The notes: generated by a model not told the origin, from the sequence alone. Counted from the first letter of the stretch, positions 51,197 through 59,995 are shown. The stretch: 64,000 bases of DNA from Prochlorococcus sp. AG-347-J19 (GCA_003279015.1 QCBV01000008.1:35807-99806); one strand, 5' to 3'. Translations and numbers: made by a program.

Positions 51197-52693
51197 TTAG
51201 AAATCTAATTTCAGTTCGTATTGCTTTTCCTTTACCTTAGAAACAATTTTTTTATTATTAATATTTTTTCTAAACCTTTTTCGTGAGCCATGCTTTAAAT
51301 AAATTTCTTCCGAGATATCCCAATATCCATCCTTTTTAGTGATTTCCTGAATTTTCTTCTTTGCAGTTTTAGTGCTATTTGGGATGTCAATTATTGGTCT
51401 TATGTAATTAATTTGTTCATATTCTTCTTGATTAAATCTAGATAATAGCCATGGTTCATGAATGAAATTAAGTGATATATCCTTTAATTCTGGTATCCAT
51501 TTTTTTATAAATTTTCCTTTAGGATCATGATCTTTTCCCTGTTTAATAGGATTATAAATTCTATTGGTATTTATAGATGTAGTTCCAGATTGCATTTGGC
51601 ATTGATTCCAATGTATTCCAGGCTCATAATCTACAAATTTATTTGCTAATTCAGAACCCGAATCTTGCCATGGTAGCCATAAATTATAGCTAGCAAAAGA
51701 CATTAACATTGCTCGCATCCTGAAGTTAATCCATCCATTGAAGTTTAATGAACGCATACATGCATCTATAAAAGGAAAGCCGGTATTACCTGAACTCCAT
51801 GAATAAAGTAATTCATTATTTTTTTCTCTAATATTTTTAAAAAAAGGATGGTATTCCCTAAACTCAAGTTCTGGTTCACTTTCAAGTTTCTGAATAAAAT
51901 GACAATGCCAAGTTAATCTGCTTTTTAACATCCTGGAATTATTGTTTTTTGATATATTTGCCTTATTAAAAATTTCTTTTAATGAAATGCATCCCCAACA
52001 AATATATGGGGATAGTCTTGTACAACTATCAAATGATTTTTCTGGGCTAGATATATCTTTTGAATAAGAATCTAATTTATTACTAAAGAAGTATCGCATT
52101 CTCTCTAAACCTTTCTTCCTTCCACCTTGCATTCTTCCTGGACAAGTTTCTTTTTTAAAGGTAAAAATTTCGTCTGAGGGTATTTCTCCAATATTAAAGT
52201 CAATAGAATTAATTCTTAATGGAGCTTTAAATAAGTTTTTTTCGGAATTTTTTTGCCACTTTTTAGACCAATCATTCCTATCTAAATTTCCTCTAAAAAC
52301 TGAAAATTGTAGAAATTCCTTCCAAATAATATTTTTGCTTAAAGCCCATTCTCCTACTTTTTGATCTCTTTTATAGGTTAGCCAATCTCCGGTTTCTTGA
52401 TGGCTATATATACCTTTGATTTTAAATTTTGAACTAATTTCATCAAAAATATTAATAACATTTCCAGTTCTAATAATTAATGGTTGTCCGATCTCAGCAA
52501 GTGCATTCCTTAAATCTATTAAACTTTCTTTGCAGAATTGCCATTGTCTATGTGAATGGGTATTTTGACGCCAAATATCTACCTCAATAATGTAAATAGG
52601 TAAAATATCATAATCTTTTATAGCCTCACAAAGAGCTTCGTTATCATAAATTCTTAAATCTTTCTTAAACCATAAGATATTTATTTCTTTCAT
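51197..52693 (-). CDS. DNA photolyase/cryptochrome family protein
   Basis: A 498-residue protein. The N-terminal alpha/beta antenna domain starts EINILWFKKDLRIYDNEALC; the FAD domain has SPYICWGCISLKE near 235, GNTGFPFIDACMRSLNFNGW near 308 and INFRMRAMLMSFASYNLWLP just after. IHWNQCQMQSGTTSINTNRI near 377 is the FAD/lesion region. It probably repairs UV pyrimidine dimers with blue light, but family subclass and cofactor cannot be fixed by eye. Confidence 0.9.
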   Translation of the reverse strand: MKEINILWFKKDLRIYDNEALCEAIKDYDILPIYIIEVDIWRQNTHSHRQWQFCKESLIDLRNALAEIGQPLIIRTGNVINIFDEISSKFKIKGIYSHQETGDWLTYKRDQKVGEWALSKNIIWKEFLQFSVFRGNLDRNDWSKKWQKNSEKNLFKAPLRINSIDFNIGEIPSDEIFTFKKETCPGRMQGGRKKGLERMRYFFSNKLDSYSKDISSPEKSFDSCTRLSPYICWGCISLKEIFNKANISKNNNSRMLKSRLTWHCHFIQKLESEPELEFREYHPFFKNIREKNNELLYSWSSGNTGFPFIDACMRSLNFNGWINFRMRAMLMSFASYNLWLPWQDSGSELANKFVDYEPGIHWNQCQMQSGTTSINTNRIYNPIKQGKDHDPKGKFIKKWIPELKDISLNFIHEPWLLSRFNQEEYEQINYIRPIIDIPNSTKTAKKKIQEITKKDGYWDISEEIYLKHGSRKRFRKNINNKKIVSKVKEKQYELKLDF

Positions 52694-52779
52694 AATTTTT
52701 TCTTTTAATCCTAGAAAAATAAGATTAAGTTTGTAGGTAAAAAATATAAAAAATTTTAGAATAACTAAAAATCAAAAAA

Positions 52780-53403
52780 ATGAAAATAACAAAAAAACTT
52801 TGGGAGGATAATTATGAGATTGCTTTACTAAGTTTAAATACAAAATTTGTACAAGGTTTAAAGAATGGAAGTCTCCCTAAAAATATATTTCAAGAATATT
52901 TAGCTCAAGATTATTTCTTTTTAGAGACTTTTGCTAAGGCATATGCTCTTGCAGTTTCTAAATCAAAAGATAAATATTCAATAAGGAAGTTGAGTGAACT
53001 TTTAATGGGAGTTTCAGAGGAGTTAATACTTCATGAAACTTATGCAAAAGAATGGGATATTGATTTATCTAATAACTATATAAAAAAAGCTACAAAAAAT
53101 TATACAGATTTCCTTGATGAAACTTCCAAAAGACTTAGCTCTCTTGAAATAATGTTTGCAATGACTCCATGTATGCGACTTTATTCTTGGATAGGTAAAA
53201 GTTTGTATAAAGAGGATTTTGACATTAAATATAAGGAATGGATAATTACTTACTCTGATGAGAGCTTTGAAAAACTAGCAGATTCACTTGAAAATCTTAT
53301 TGAGACCAATAAAGAAACATATGATATTGATCAAGCCAAATATTTATACAGGAGAGCTATGGAATTGGAGTTAGATTTTTTTAATGCATATTCAGATTTC
53401 TGA
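52780..53403 (+). CDS. tenA: TenA-family thiaminase II / aminopyrimidine salvage enzyme
   Basis: The 207-residue protein is all-helical with the TenA landmarks: LAQDYFFLETFAKAYALAVS near 42, AMTPCMRLYSWIG near 130 with the catalytic Cys, and a C-terminal Glu-rich helix. TenA recovers HMP from degraded thiamin. The next gene is thiD, its logical partner. Confidence 0.92.
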   Translation: MKITKKLWEDNYEIALLSLNTKFVQGLKNGSLPKNIFQEYLAQDYFFLETFAKAYALAVSKSKDKYSIRKLSELLMGVSEELILHETYAKEWDIDLSNNYIKKATKNYTDFLDETSKRLSSLEIMFAMTPCMRLYSWIGKSLYKEDFDIKYKEWIITYSDESFEKLADSLENLIETNKETYDIDQAKYLYRRAMELELDFFNAYSDF

Positions 53404-53452
53404 TTTAAATTAAAATTTATTTATAGTACTTTTAAAAACGAGTTAATAAATT

Positions 53453-54232
53453 ATGTATTCCAAAATTGCACTTTCTATAGGCGGTAGTGACTCTGGTGGT
53501 GGAGCAGGCATACAGGCTGACTTGAGAACTTTCATGGCCCTTAAAGTACATGGATGTTCTGTTATTACATGTATTACCGCACAAAATAGTATAGAGGTTA
53601 CAAGCGTTCAACCAGTAGAGAAGAATACTTTATTAAATCAGTTAGATACTTTATTTGCTGATTTTGGTATTGATGCCTTAAAAACTGGAATGTTATTAAA
53701 TGAAAAGATAATAAATGATACTTCTTCAAAATTAAATACATACAAAATAACCAAAATTGTTGACCCAGTAATGGTTACAAGAACTGGTTCTAAATTACTG
53801 GAAGATTCTGCTATTAATGCTTATAAAAAACTCTTATTACCAATTGCTGATTTGGTAACTCCAAATATTTATGAAGCAAATCTACTTTCTGGTTTAGAAA
53901 TAAGTAGTAAAGAAGATATCGAAAATTCAGCAAGAAAAATTATTGGTCTTGGAGCTAAAGCGGTACTTATAAAAGGGGGCGGTTTAAAAGATATGAAAGG
54001 GAAGGATTTTTTTCTTGACTTAAATGGTAGAAAAGAGTGGCTATTTAATAATTTTATAAATACAAAAAATACCCATGGTAGCGGCTGTACCTTGAGTGCT
54101 GCTATTTGTGGTTACAAGGCTTTAGGTTTTGATCTATATGATTCCATACAAAAAGCGAAATTATTTGTTGAGAAATCTTTAGAAAATTCTTATAAAATAG
54201 GATCTGGCCCTGGTCCCTTAGGACATCATTAA
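53453..54232 (+). CDS. thiD: Hydroxymethylpyrimidine (phosphate) kinase
   Basis: A 259-residue ribokinase-fold protein: ALSIGGSDSGGGAGIQADLR at the N-terminus, KTGMLLN near 76, PNIYEANLLSG near 140 and the anion hole/catalytic Asp-equivalent segment NTHGSGCTLSAAICGYKALG near 205. It phosphorylates HMP to HMP-PP for thiamin. It follows tenA by 49 bases. Confidence 0.95.
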   Translation: MYSKIALSIGGSDSGGGAGIQADLRTFMALKVHGCSVITCITAQNSIEVTSVQPVEKNTLLNQLDTLFADFGIDALKTGMLLNEKIINDTSSKLNTYKITKIVDPVMVTRTGSKLLEDSAINAYKKLLLPIADLVTPNIYEANLLSGLEISSKEDIENSARKIIGLGAKAVLIKGGGLKDMKGKDFFLDLNGRKEWLFNNFINTKNTHGSGCTLSAAICGYKALGFDLYDSIQKAKLFVEKSLENSYKIGSGPGPLGHH

Positions 54233-54250
54233 TTATTTATAGAAGTGGAT

Positions 54251-54436
54251 TTAGAACCACCATTTTCTGTAGGGCTTTTTTAAAAATAAGATTTCTTCAG
54301 TCTCCCATCCTCCCTCCAACCACTCAAGATGCTCAAGTAATAAAGACTCACTTTCCCTTTTGCTTAATTGCCCAATTCTATTAGCAATACTATCGAACCT
54401 TACTTTCATCAATTCCTCAATCTTGATGTTATTCAT
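54251..54436 (-). CDS. Small conserved protein (61 aa)
   Basis: MNNIKIEELMKVRFDSIANR, then LSKRESESLLLEHLEWLEGG and a basic aromatic end KKPYRKWWF. Soluble, helical. Looks conserved; function unknown. Convergent with thiD. Confidence 0.6.
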   Translation of the reverse strand: MNNIKIEELMKVRFDSIANRIGQLSKRESESLLLEHLEWLEGGWETEEILFLKKPYRKWWF

Positions 54437-54618
54437 AGGTTAAATAATAAATTTTTTCTACTCTTACTTGTATACATTTTCTTGTCAACGATTTAATTTT
54501 ATTTGTTTACTAGCAGTTCTTAAATATGTATTAAATACAACTTTTTAAAATAGATAGTAATTAAGACTTATTCACATAGATTTAATTAACGACTAATTTA
54601 TAAAAAAATACTTTAACT

Positions 54619-54762
54619 ATGAATAAAGAAGAAACAGCAAAGCAAAAAACTATTTTAAATGTAGGCTATTGTGAAACGACCTCTGAATGGCTCAATAGAA
54701 TCATTACTGAACTGGCAGATGAAAATAAAAATTTCGTAGATTTGTCAGTTATTTGTGCTTAA
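54619..54762 (+). CDS. Small soluble protein (47 aa)
   Basis: An ORF of 47 residues: MNKEETAKQKTILNVGYCET then SEWLNRIITELADENKNFV. A plausible small folded protein; not recognised. Confidence 0.5.
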   Translation: MNKEETAKQKTILNVGYCETTSEWLNRIITELADENKNFVDLSVICA

Positions 54763-54844
54763 TTTTTAGAAAATATAGTTTATTTTGATTTATTTTCAGT
54801 TAGCTTTTAACTATTAAGAGAAATTTAAATGATATTTTTGTGAT

Positions 54845-55312
54845 GTGAATCCTAATAAAAAAAACATAGAAATAATTAAACAATTCAATTTATCGCCTCA
54901 TCCTGAGGGTGGATGGTTTAGAGAGATAGTAAGGAGTGAGAATTCTTTAAAAAGGGAAGATGGCCAAATTAGAAACTTTATTACTGGAATATATTATCTT
55001 TTGGAGAGAGATTCAAAAAGTGCTTGGCACAGAGTAAAAAATGCTGATGAAATTTGGATTTATCTAAGGGGCGATCCTCTGAATTTATGGCGCCTAGATA
55101 ATGATAATAAGTTAATGAGAAATGTAATTTTAGATTCCAATAATCCAGTAGAAATGATCCCGTCTGGATATTGGCAAGCTGCAAAAAGTACAGGCGAATT
55201 TACTTTAGTGAGTTGTTGTGTTGGACCGGGCTTTGATTTTAAGGATTTTGAATTACTCAGAAATACAAATCATACTTCTAGATTAGATAAAGCAATTAAT
55301 GAACTTATTTGA
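54845..55312 (+). CDS. Cupin protein, DUF985 family
   Basis: A 155-residue protein with a GTG start. LSPHPEGGWFREIVRSENSL near 18, GIYYLLERDSKSAWHRVKNA near 47 and PSGYWQAAKSTGEFTLVSCC near 105 are the landmarks of the DUF985 (YML079w-like) cupins. The fold may bind a small ligand or metal; the reaction is unknown. Confidence 0.88.
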   Translation: MNPNKKNIEIIKQFNLSPHPEGGWFREIVRSENSLKREDGQIRNFITGIYYLLERDSKSAWHRVKNADEIWIYLRGDPLNLWRLDNDNKLMRNVILDSNNPVEMIPSGYWQAAKSTGEFTLVSCCVGPGFDFKDFELLRNTNHTSRLDKAINELI

Positions 55313-55382
55313 GACATTTTTTTGTTTATATTTTTGAAATTATCCTCTAGATTTATAAGGCTACTCAATAAATCTATATTTA

Positions 55383-55760
55383 ATGAATCAAAATTCTGTC
55401 AAAACAATTGGTATTTATGATGAACCAAGAAAAGATTCATACTTAGTATATGTAAATCAGGTTGATGGATTAAAAGTCATCCTTAATAAGGAATTTGATG
55501 AATGGTCTAATTTTGATAGTTGGGAAAGTATCTCAGTTCAGCAATGGATTTTTTCTAGAGCTTTGGAGGTTTTCAGAGGTAAGAAAATTGATATTAAATG
55601 CGACTGTTGTGAACATAATGATTTAATGCCAAATGATTTTGAGAGCATTATAAAAGAAAAATGCTTTGGTAAAAAAAGTGCTTACATGATTGTAAAAGTT
55701 GTAGATGAAATTGTATTAGCTAAGGCAAGAAGAGATAGTGATGGAACATATTCTGCGTAA
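55383..55760 (+). CDS. Conserved protein (125 aa), unknown
   Basis: MNQNSVKTIGIYDEPRKDSY at the start; a CDCCEHND cysteine cluster near 75 might bind a metal. Soluble. No family recognised. Confidence 0.6.
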   Translation: MNQNSVKTIGIYDEPRKDSYLVYVNQVDGLKVILNKEFDEWSNFDSWESISVQQWIFSRALEVFRGKKIDIKCDCCEHNDLMPNDFESIIKEKCFGKKSAYMIVKVVDEIVLAKARRDSDGTYSA

Positions 55761-55796
55761 GATTCATAAATAACTATGAAGTGAAAAATCTTTTAC

Positions 55797-55979
55797 TTAC
55801 CAGTGAAAATTATCAGAAGAACCAATCGTTAAATTTTTAGTGGACATCTTGTGGAACTTAAAATGTACTGAATCACTGAACTCCTTTTCATCTGAGTAAT
55901 TCACAAGATCAACTGGGTCGATGTTTTCATCGAACCATGCATCATATTCAATATGGTTAGGTTCAGCAAAATAACTCAT
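55797..55979 (-). CDS. Small acidic protein (60 aa)
   Basis: I prefer the ATG at 55977-55979 (MSYFAEPNHIEYDAWFDENI) over a TTG two codons upstream. Rich in Asp/Glu and aromatic residues, no membrane segment. Unknown. Confidence 0.55.
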   Translation of the reverse strand: MSYFAEPNHIEYDAWFDENIDPVDLVNYSDEKEFSDSVHFKFHKMSTKNLTIGSSDNFHW

Positions 55980-56152
55980 AGCCAATTAATAGCTAAAAAA
56001 AAAATTGTAAACGGTACATGCGATACCAAACAAAAAAGTTTTTTTTGCAAAAATACATATTGAAAAAGGCTTAAAAATCTAAATTTAAAGATAATTTAAA
56101 TGCTTTTTAAAATATGCTTTTTAAATTGAAATTACATTCATGATTTTTATTT

Positions 56153-56473
56153 ATGGCTTATTATCACGTTCATGGACTTATTCCAGACGGAATTTCTCAG
56201 TCCGAAGGTTACAAGATGTTTGAGCAATATATTGCTTCCGGTGCACCTATGGATAATTTTGATGGATTTGAATTGGTAAGTAGATTCCATGCTCCAGAAA
56301 CAGGAGAGGTTTTTGTAACTTTCAAGGCTGATAATCACATAGCAATATCTCAACATTTTGGAGTGTGGAGAGCGAAATTTGGTCTTGATTGGAATATCAC
56401 TGCTGTTTTAAATGATGAAGAGGTTATTCAAAGAAATAAACAAGTTGCTGATGCTGTTGCAGCAATGGGATAA
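56153..56473 (+). CDS. DUF3303 protein
   Basis: A 106-residue protein: MAYYHVHGLIPDGISQSEGY, then FELVSRFHAPETGEVFVTFK and GVWRAKFGLDWNITAVL. The dimeric alpha-beta-barrel-like pattern matches DUF3303. Function unknown. It heads a row of small + strand genes that includes another DUF3303-like protein. Confidence 0.78.
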   Translation: MAYYHVHGLIPDGISQSEGYKMFEQYIASGAPMDNFDGFELVSRFHAPETGEVFVTFKADNHIAISQHFGVWRAKFGLDWNITAVLNDEEVIQRNKQVADAVAAMG

Positions 56474-56502
56474 TTAAATTGATTGACAGTCGATCTAGAA
56501 TA

Positions 56503-56525
56503 AGGAGCAACTAGCTCCTTTTTTT
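56503..56525 (+). terminator. Terminator after the DUF3303 gene
   Basis: GGAGC and GCTCC around a five-base loop followed by seven T. The T-run directly touches the start of the next gene at 56526, so the next gene must use another promoter or escape termination. Confidence 0.8.
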
Positions 56526-56804
56526 ATGTCTCTTGAAACTACTGTTTTTACATTCAAAATAAGCGTTCCTTTTGAGGAATGGGCTACAATTTATGACAGC
56601 CAAGAAAATATACAAATGAATAAAGAACGTGGAATTGTTTGCTTATATAAAGGTGTAAAGAAAGAAGATCCAACCAGTGTAATTCTTATTGAACAGGGTG
56701 AAGAAGGCAAATCAATAGCTATGTTTGAAGATCCAAGAGTTAAACCATTAATTGAGAGTGCAGGTCATATTTATGATTCGACTGTCATATCAAGTTACTT
56801 TTAA
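56526..56804 (+). CDS. DUF3764-like protein
   Basis: A 92-residue protein: TTVFTFKISVPFEEWATIYD, then LYKGVKKEDPTSVILIEQGE and DPRVKPLIESAGHIYDSTVI. I recognise it as DUF3764, also of the ferredoxin-like alpha-beta barrel class. Function unknown. Its start codon lies right behind a terminator. Confidence 0.75.
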   Translation: MSLETTVFTFKISVPFEEWATIYDSQENIQMNKERGIVCLYKGVKKEDPTSVILIEQGEEGKSIAMFEDPRVKPLIESAGHIYDSTVISSYF

Positions 56805-56843
56805 ATTTAGACTCTTAAAATAAGTTTAGATTATTATTTATTT

Positions 56844-57125
56844 ATGCTTTTTTTAATTTCTTATAAATTTACTGATGCAAACGCCCAAGACAAGGGATCA
56901 AAAATGTTAAAAGAATGGTACGACAAAGGAGGGCCACAAAATAGACCAGAGGGTTATGAAGTTAAATCTTGGATTTTCTTACCTCAACATGGCAATGGGT
57001 ACTCTGTTGTAGAAGCTGATTCTTTAGAAACTATTTGGAAACAGTGGAGTTCTTGGAGAGAATTATTGGAATTTACTATTGAACCTTGTGCAGATTTAGA
57101 TCAAACAGTAGCTCTATATTGTTAA
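56844..57125 (+). CDS. DUF3303-like protein, second copy
   Basis: A 93-residue protein: MLFLISYKFTDANAQDKGSK, YDKGGPQNRPEGYEVKSWIF and SLETIWKQWSSWRELLEF, the DUF3303 core. It is diverged from the one at 56153. The row DUF3303-DUF3764-DUF3303-DUF1651 suggests related stress- or light-related functions, but none is known to me. Confidence 0.75.
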   Translation: MLFLISYKFTDANAQDKGSKMLKEWYDKGGPQNRPEGYEVKSWIFLPQHGNGYSVVEADSLETIWKQWSSWRELLEFTIEPCADLDQTVALYC

Positions 57126-57156
57126 TGAAAGGCTTACTACTTATACCTTCTAATTA

Positions 57157-57423
57157 ATGAATAAATCTTATTGGTTGATTGATCCAAAAAGAACAGAAGT
57201 AAAAAGATTTATAAAAAACGATAAAAGCATAGATGGTGTTTTTGAGTATATGTTTATAGATACTGGAAAAATAGTTGGTTTGTTTGGAAAAGAACCACCT
57301 TTAATGACAACAACAATTTCTGTAGATATAGATTTAGCTAGAGAAATTTATGAAAGATTAATCTCTCATGGTTGGAGGAAAACTGAGGAAGTTTGGGAAA
57401 AAGAGGGAGATAAATATGTTTGA
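57157..57423 (+). CDS. DUF1651-like protein
   Basis: An 88-residue protein with SYWLIDPKRTEVKRFIKNDK, GLFGKEPPLMTTTISVDIDL and RLISHGWRKTEEVWEK. Paralogue of the gene at 47131. Unknown function. Confidence 0.75.
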   Translation: MNKSYWLIDPKRTEVKRFIKNDKSIDGVFEYMFIDTGKIVGLFGKEPPLMTTTISVDIDLAREIYERLISHGWRKTEEVWEKEGDKYV

Positions 57424-57444
57424 ACAATTTAGCAAATATAAAAA

Positions 57445-57564
57445 ATGAGAAGTTTACTATTGACTCAGATATTAAAACGTTTTAAAAAAAGTGCTTTTTT
57501 CTCATCACTCAATCATAATACTTGTCCCGTATATGATGCTGCAGAAATAAAAAAACAAGAATAA
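57445..57564 (+). CDS. Small basic ORF (39 aa)
   Basis: MRSLLLTQILKRFKKSAFFS then SLNHNTCPVYDAAEIKKQE. It could be a small soluble protein with an amphipathic basic helix. Weakly supported. Confidence 0.4.
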   Translation: MRSLLLTQILKRFKKSAFFSSLNHNTCPVYDAAEIKKQE

Positions 57565-57643
57565 CAAAAAGCTATTAAAAAGTTATACCCATAAAAAAGG
57601 TCTTTAAAGTTAAACGATAATATTATTAACTAAATTAATTCGA

Positions 57644-57763
57644 CTAAATTATTAATAAGAATCTGAGCGCTAGAGGTAACCATAGACATAGAAGAATCAT
57701 TAGTAAAATAGTAATAGCATGGATATTTGGAATATAATGCTCTTTTAAAATTTGTGTTTTCAT
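57644..57763 (-). CDS. One-helix membrane microprotein (39 aa)
   Basis: MKTQILKEHYIPNIHAITIL then LMILLCLWLPLALRFLLII. Three bases after the stop of the next upstream small gene, so the two form a mini-operon of membrane microproteins. Unknown. Confidence 0.5.
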   Translation of the reverse strand: MKTQILKEHYIPNIHAITILLMILLCLWLPLALRFLLII

Positions 57764-57766
57764 AAT

Positions 57767-57856
57767 TTATCTCGCCTTCTTAAGTTTGATTTCTCTTCTG
57801 ATAAGCAATGCTATAACTACAACACACATGTTCATTAGAAATACGTCTAATGGCAT
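57767..57856 (-). CDS. One-helix membrane microprotein (29 aa)
   Basis: MPLDVFLMNMCVVVIALLIR then REIKLKKAR, a helix with a positive cytoplasmic end. It is directly followed by the 39-residue microprotein. Confidence 0.5.
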   Translation of the reverse strand: MPLDVFLMNMCVVVIALLIRREIKLKKAR

Positions 57857-57997
57857 TTAATAAAAAAAGTCTCTACTTAATTAATAGCAAGATTTTTGAT
57901 CTACGAATCAAGAAATGATTGCTAATCTATATTTGGCTTAATAAAACTAATTAAAAATTAAATTTATGCTTTAATATCTCAGAACTTCAACTATTAA

Positions 57998-58300
57998 ATG
58001 GCTTATTCAGAAACAAGAATAGTAATAGGTGGTTTAGCCCATGTACCTGTGCTTATTTTTATAGCCAATTTTATAAAAGGTAAGTTTGGAATTAAAACTG
58101 AAGAGACAAAAGATACTGTAGTTAAAGGAGAGCCAGTTAAAATTATTGAGCTAAAAAATAACGTAGTTAAAGAAGGAAAAGCAGAAACTTTAAAGGAACT
58201 TTCAAATAAGCTGGATAATATTGAACATAAGGCTGATGAGGTTTATGAAAAGGTAAAGAAGAAAAAGAAAGATAAGAAGAAGAAGAAAAAAAATAACTAA
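57998..58300 (+). CDS. Membrane-anchored protein with poly-Lys tail (100 aa)
   Basis: One hydrophobic helix (about 8-28, IGGLAHVPVLIFIANFIKGK), a coiled-coil middle (LKELSNKLDNIEHKADEVYE) and a C-terminus that is almost only Lys. A surface to bind nucleic acid or acidic lipid is conceivable, but not shown. It overlaps the convergent gene by four bases. Confidence 0.6.
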   Translation: MAYSETRIVIGGLAHVPVLIFIANFIKGKFGIKTEETKDTVVKGEPVKIIELKNNVVKEGKAETLKELSNKLDNIEHKADEVYEKVKKKKKDKKKKKKNN

Positions 58301-58482
58301 ATTGAGATCCTATCAAGCATCAATAAATCTTGCGCTTGGATTGTATCTCTCTTATCTTCGTCTTCGGGATCTTTATAAGATTCAATTTCAGCTTGAATTT
58401 TTCTCTTGTAAACTCCTTTGATATAGTCGATTTCTCTTTTGTCTTTGTCCAAAATTGAGAATGGTGATCTTTTTAAATTCAT
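58297..58482 (-). CDS. Small soluble protein (61 aa)
   Basis: I prefer the internal ATG giving MNLKRSPFSILDKDKREIDY; an upstream ATG at 58494 adds four residues. Charged helix KGVYKRKIQAEIESYKDPED in the middle. Unknown. Confidence 0.55.
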   Translation of the reverse strand: MNLKRSPFSILDKDKREIDYIKGVYKRKIQAEIESYKDPEDEDKRDTIQAQDLLMLDRISI

Positions 58483-58510
58483 AACTTTCTCCAAAATAAA
58501 TAAAATTTAA

Positions 58511-58648
58511 TCAGCTCCAGTTTTTATCAGATTCAACAAAACTGTCCAATGTTTGCTGATTCCTGATTTCTTCCTCAAGAAGTTCTTCTTCTGACCTATC
58601 TTCAATCTCAGATTTATGATCTTCTTTAAGAGTGGATTTGGTAGACAT
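58511..58648 (-). CDS. Small acidic protein (45 aa)
   Basis: MSTKSTLKEDHKSEIEDRSE then EELLEEEIRNQQTLDSFVES, very acidic helix. It precedes the 61-residue gene on the same strand. Unknown. Confidence 0.5.
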   Translation of the reverse strand: MSTKSTLKEDHKSEIEDRSEEELLEEEIRNQQTLDSFVESDKNWS

Positions 58649-58828
58649 TTGCTCATGACGACTACAATCATGTTCTAACTAGCTAAAGATGCCATTCGAC
58701 TAATAAATATGTACGGTTTGAGGAACTCCCTTATACGGATAAAGGATCAACAGTTCAATTTGAATATGGGTAAAATGTTTAAAATTTGATAAAAGGAATA
58801 ATACAAATATTTGGATGTAAAATTATCT

Positions 58829-58924
58829 TTAGTGCGACTTTTTATTGCCTTCGAGAATCATCAACAAAGGCAGACCAATAAGCATAAGACTTCCATCCAT
58901 TAATAAAAAAGTATTCAGGTTCAT
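58829..58924 (-). CDS. Membrane microprotein of the duplicated cassette, copy 1
   Basis: An ORF of 31 residues: MNLNTFLLMDGSLMLIGLPL then LMILEGNKKSH. One helix. A near-identical paralogue lies at 63108-63203 (differences at a few residues only). It starts directly after the stop of the 65-residue gene upstream, so the pair is one transcript. Confidence 0.65.
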   Translation of the reverse strand: MNLNTFLLMDGSLMLIGLPLLMILEGNKKSH

Positions 58925-59122
58925 TTATCCATTCCATGGGGGGCATCCCAATTTAGTGGTATCCCTTTTTTTTGGTTCTTTTTTCATATCATCCATCTCT
59001 TTTTTGATTTTGTTGTAGTAGGCCAACTCTTCTGGATCATCAGAACCAAGACCATAATTCATGGTCGCTGAAAGATAAATTCGGTGCATACGGTATGACG
59101 ATAGTGGTATTATTAAAGACAA
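58925..59122 (-). CDS. Conserved small protein of the duplicated cassette, copy 1 (65 aa)
   Basis: MSLIIPLSSYRMHRIYLSAT, then NYGLGSDDPEELAYYNKIKK, and a C-terminus ending TTKLGCPPWNG. The central block is almost the same in the copy at 63203-63403. The true start may be the internal Met before HRIYL. Followed without gap by the 31-residue membrane protein. Function unknown. Confidence 0.65.
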   Translation of the reverse strand: MSLIIPLSSYRMHRIYLSATMNYGLGSDDPEELAYYNKIKKEMDDMKKEPKKRDTTKLGCPPWNG

Positions 59123-59198
59123 ACTATATTAAATATATTTGAATTTTAGTTTAAATACTGATCTACGAGATCTCAGTTATTTTAATCAATTGCTTAAG

Positions 59199-59270
<72 letters not shown>

Positions 59271-59488
59271 AATTTTAAAGTGGGCCGGGTTGGGCCTATC
59301 AAGATTGCCTGCAGCACAATGATTCTGAAGTGTGCAGAATAAATTTAGACGAACTTTCTGTAGCTGTCAAATTATTTCTAGGGAGTGCTGTAATCATTAT
59401 TCAGTCCACTTTTTATTGAGTTATTTCGAATCGGAATCATATATAAGACTTGAGAACTAAGAGAAATTGTTCAATCAACATTTTCAAA

Positions 59489-59743
59489 ATGAAATCTTTA
59501 AATTTATTATTTGCATCAATTATTTCCAGTGCAGGTATTCTTGCCACTTCTCCATCAGCATATGCTGGATACAGTTGTTCAACACTATATGACACAACTA
59601 CTTGTTCCGGAACAATTAATGGCGTGAATGTAAGATCAAGCAGTTCAACACTTTATGGAACCACCACCACCACCGGAACAATCGGAGGACAATCATTTAG
59701 ACAGACTTGTTCAACTTTATATGGGACTACATATTGTAATTGA
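59489..59743 (+). CDS. Secreted small protein with Ser/Thr/Tyr repeats (84 aa)
   Basis: I prefer the ATG at 59489: MKSLNLLFASIISSAGILAT with SPSAYAG as signal-peptidase site. The mature part holds three repeats built on (C/S)STLYGTTT and (S/T)GTI-GG, with paired Cys in the first and third. The repeats are about 22 residues long. It may form a beta-helical or disulfide-stapled surface protein. It is the first gene inside the repeat-flanked region. Confidence 0.7.
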   Translation: MKSLNLLFASIISSAGILATSPSAYAGYSCSTLYDTTTCSGTINGVNVRSSSSTLYGTTTTTGTIGGQSFRQTCSTLYGTTYCN

Positions 59744-59820
59744 TAATTTTGTGTAGATTTTATTTTTGAACCTAAATTTAAATCAAAAGATAATCCTGTT
59801 CCCTTTTATATTTAATCGAA

Positions 59821-59979
59821 ATGAAGAATTTTCTAGTCTCAGGTTTAGTGGATAGCTACAGAATAAAAATTAATTTATTTGCTGTTTCTCCGGATCATGC
59901 AATAAAGGTTTTTCAACAGAAATATCCAAAGGCGGAAGATATTTATGTCATTCAAGATTTATTTAATAGAAGCAAATGA
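59821..59979 (+). CDS. Small soluble protein (52 aa)
   Basis: MKNFLVSGLVDSYRIKINLF then AVSPDHAIKVFQQKYPKAED. It resembles a small beta-alpha-beta fold. It ends 16 bases before the next start. Such proteins are seen in picocyanobacterial islands; no function known. Confidence 0.6.
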   Translation: MKNFLVSGLVDSYRIKINLFAVSPDHAIKVFQQKYPKAEDIYVIQDLFNRSK

Positions 59980-59995
59980 AAAAATTATCAATTTT

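Larger units (their letters stand above)
58829..59197. repeat. Direct repeat, copy 1 (two-gene cassette plus 5' flank)
   Basis: About 370 bases, similar along the full length to 63108-63478: both small genes and the following non-coding flank. The likeness stops at the 3' end of the chimeric tRNA. The copies have diverged by many substitutions, so the duplication is not recent. Confidence 0.75.
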
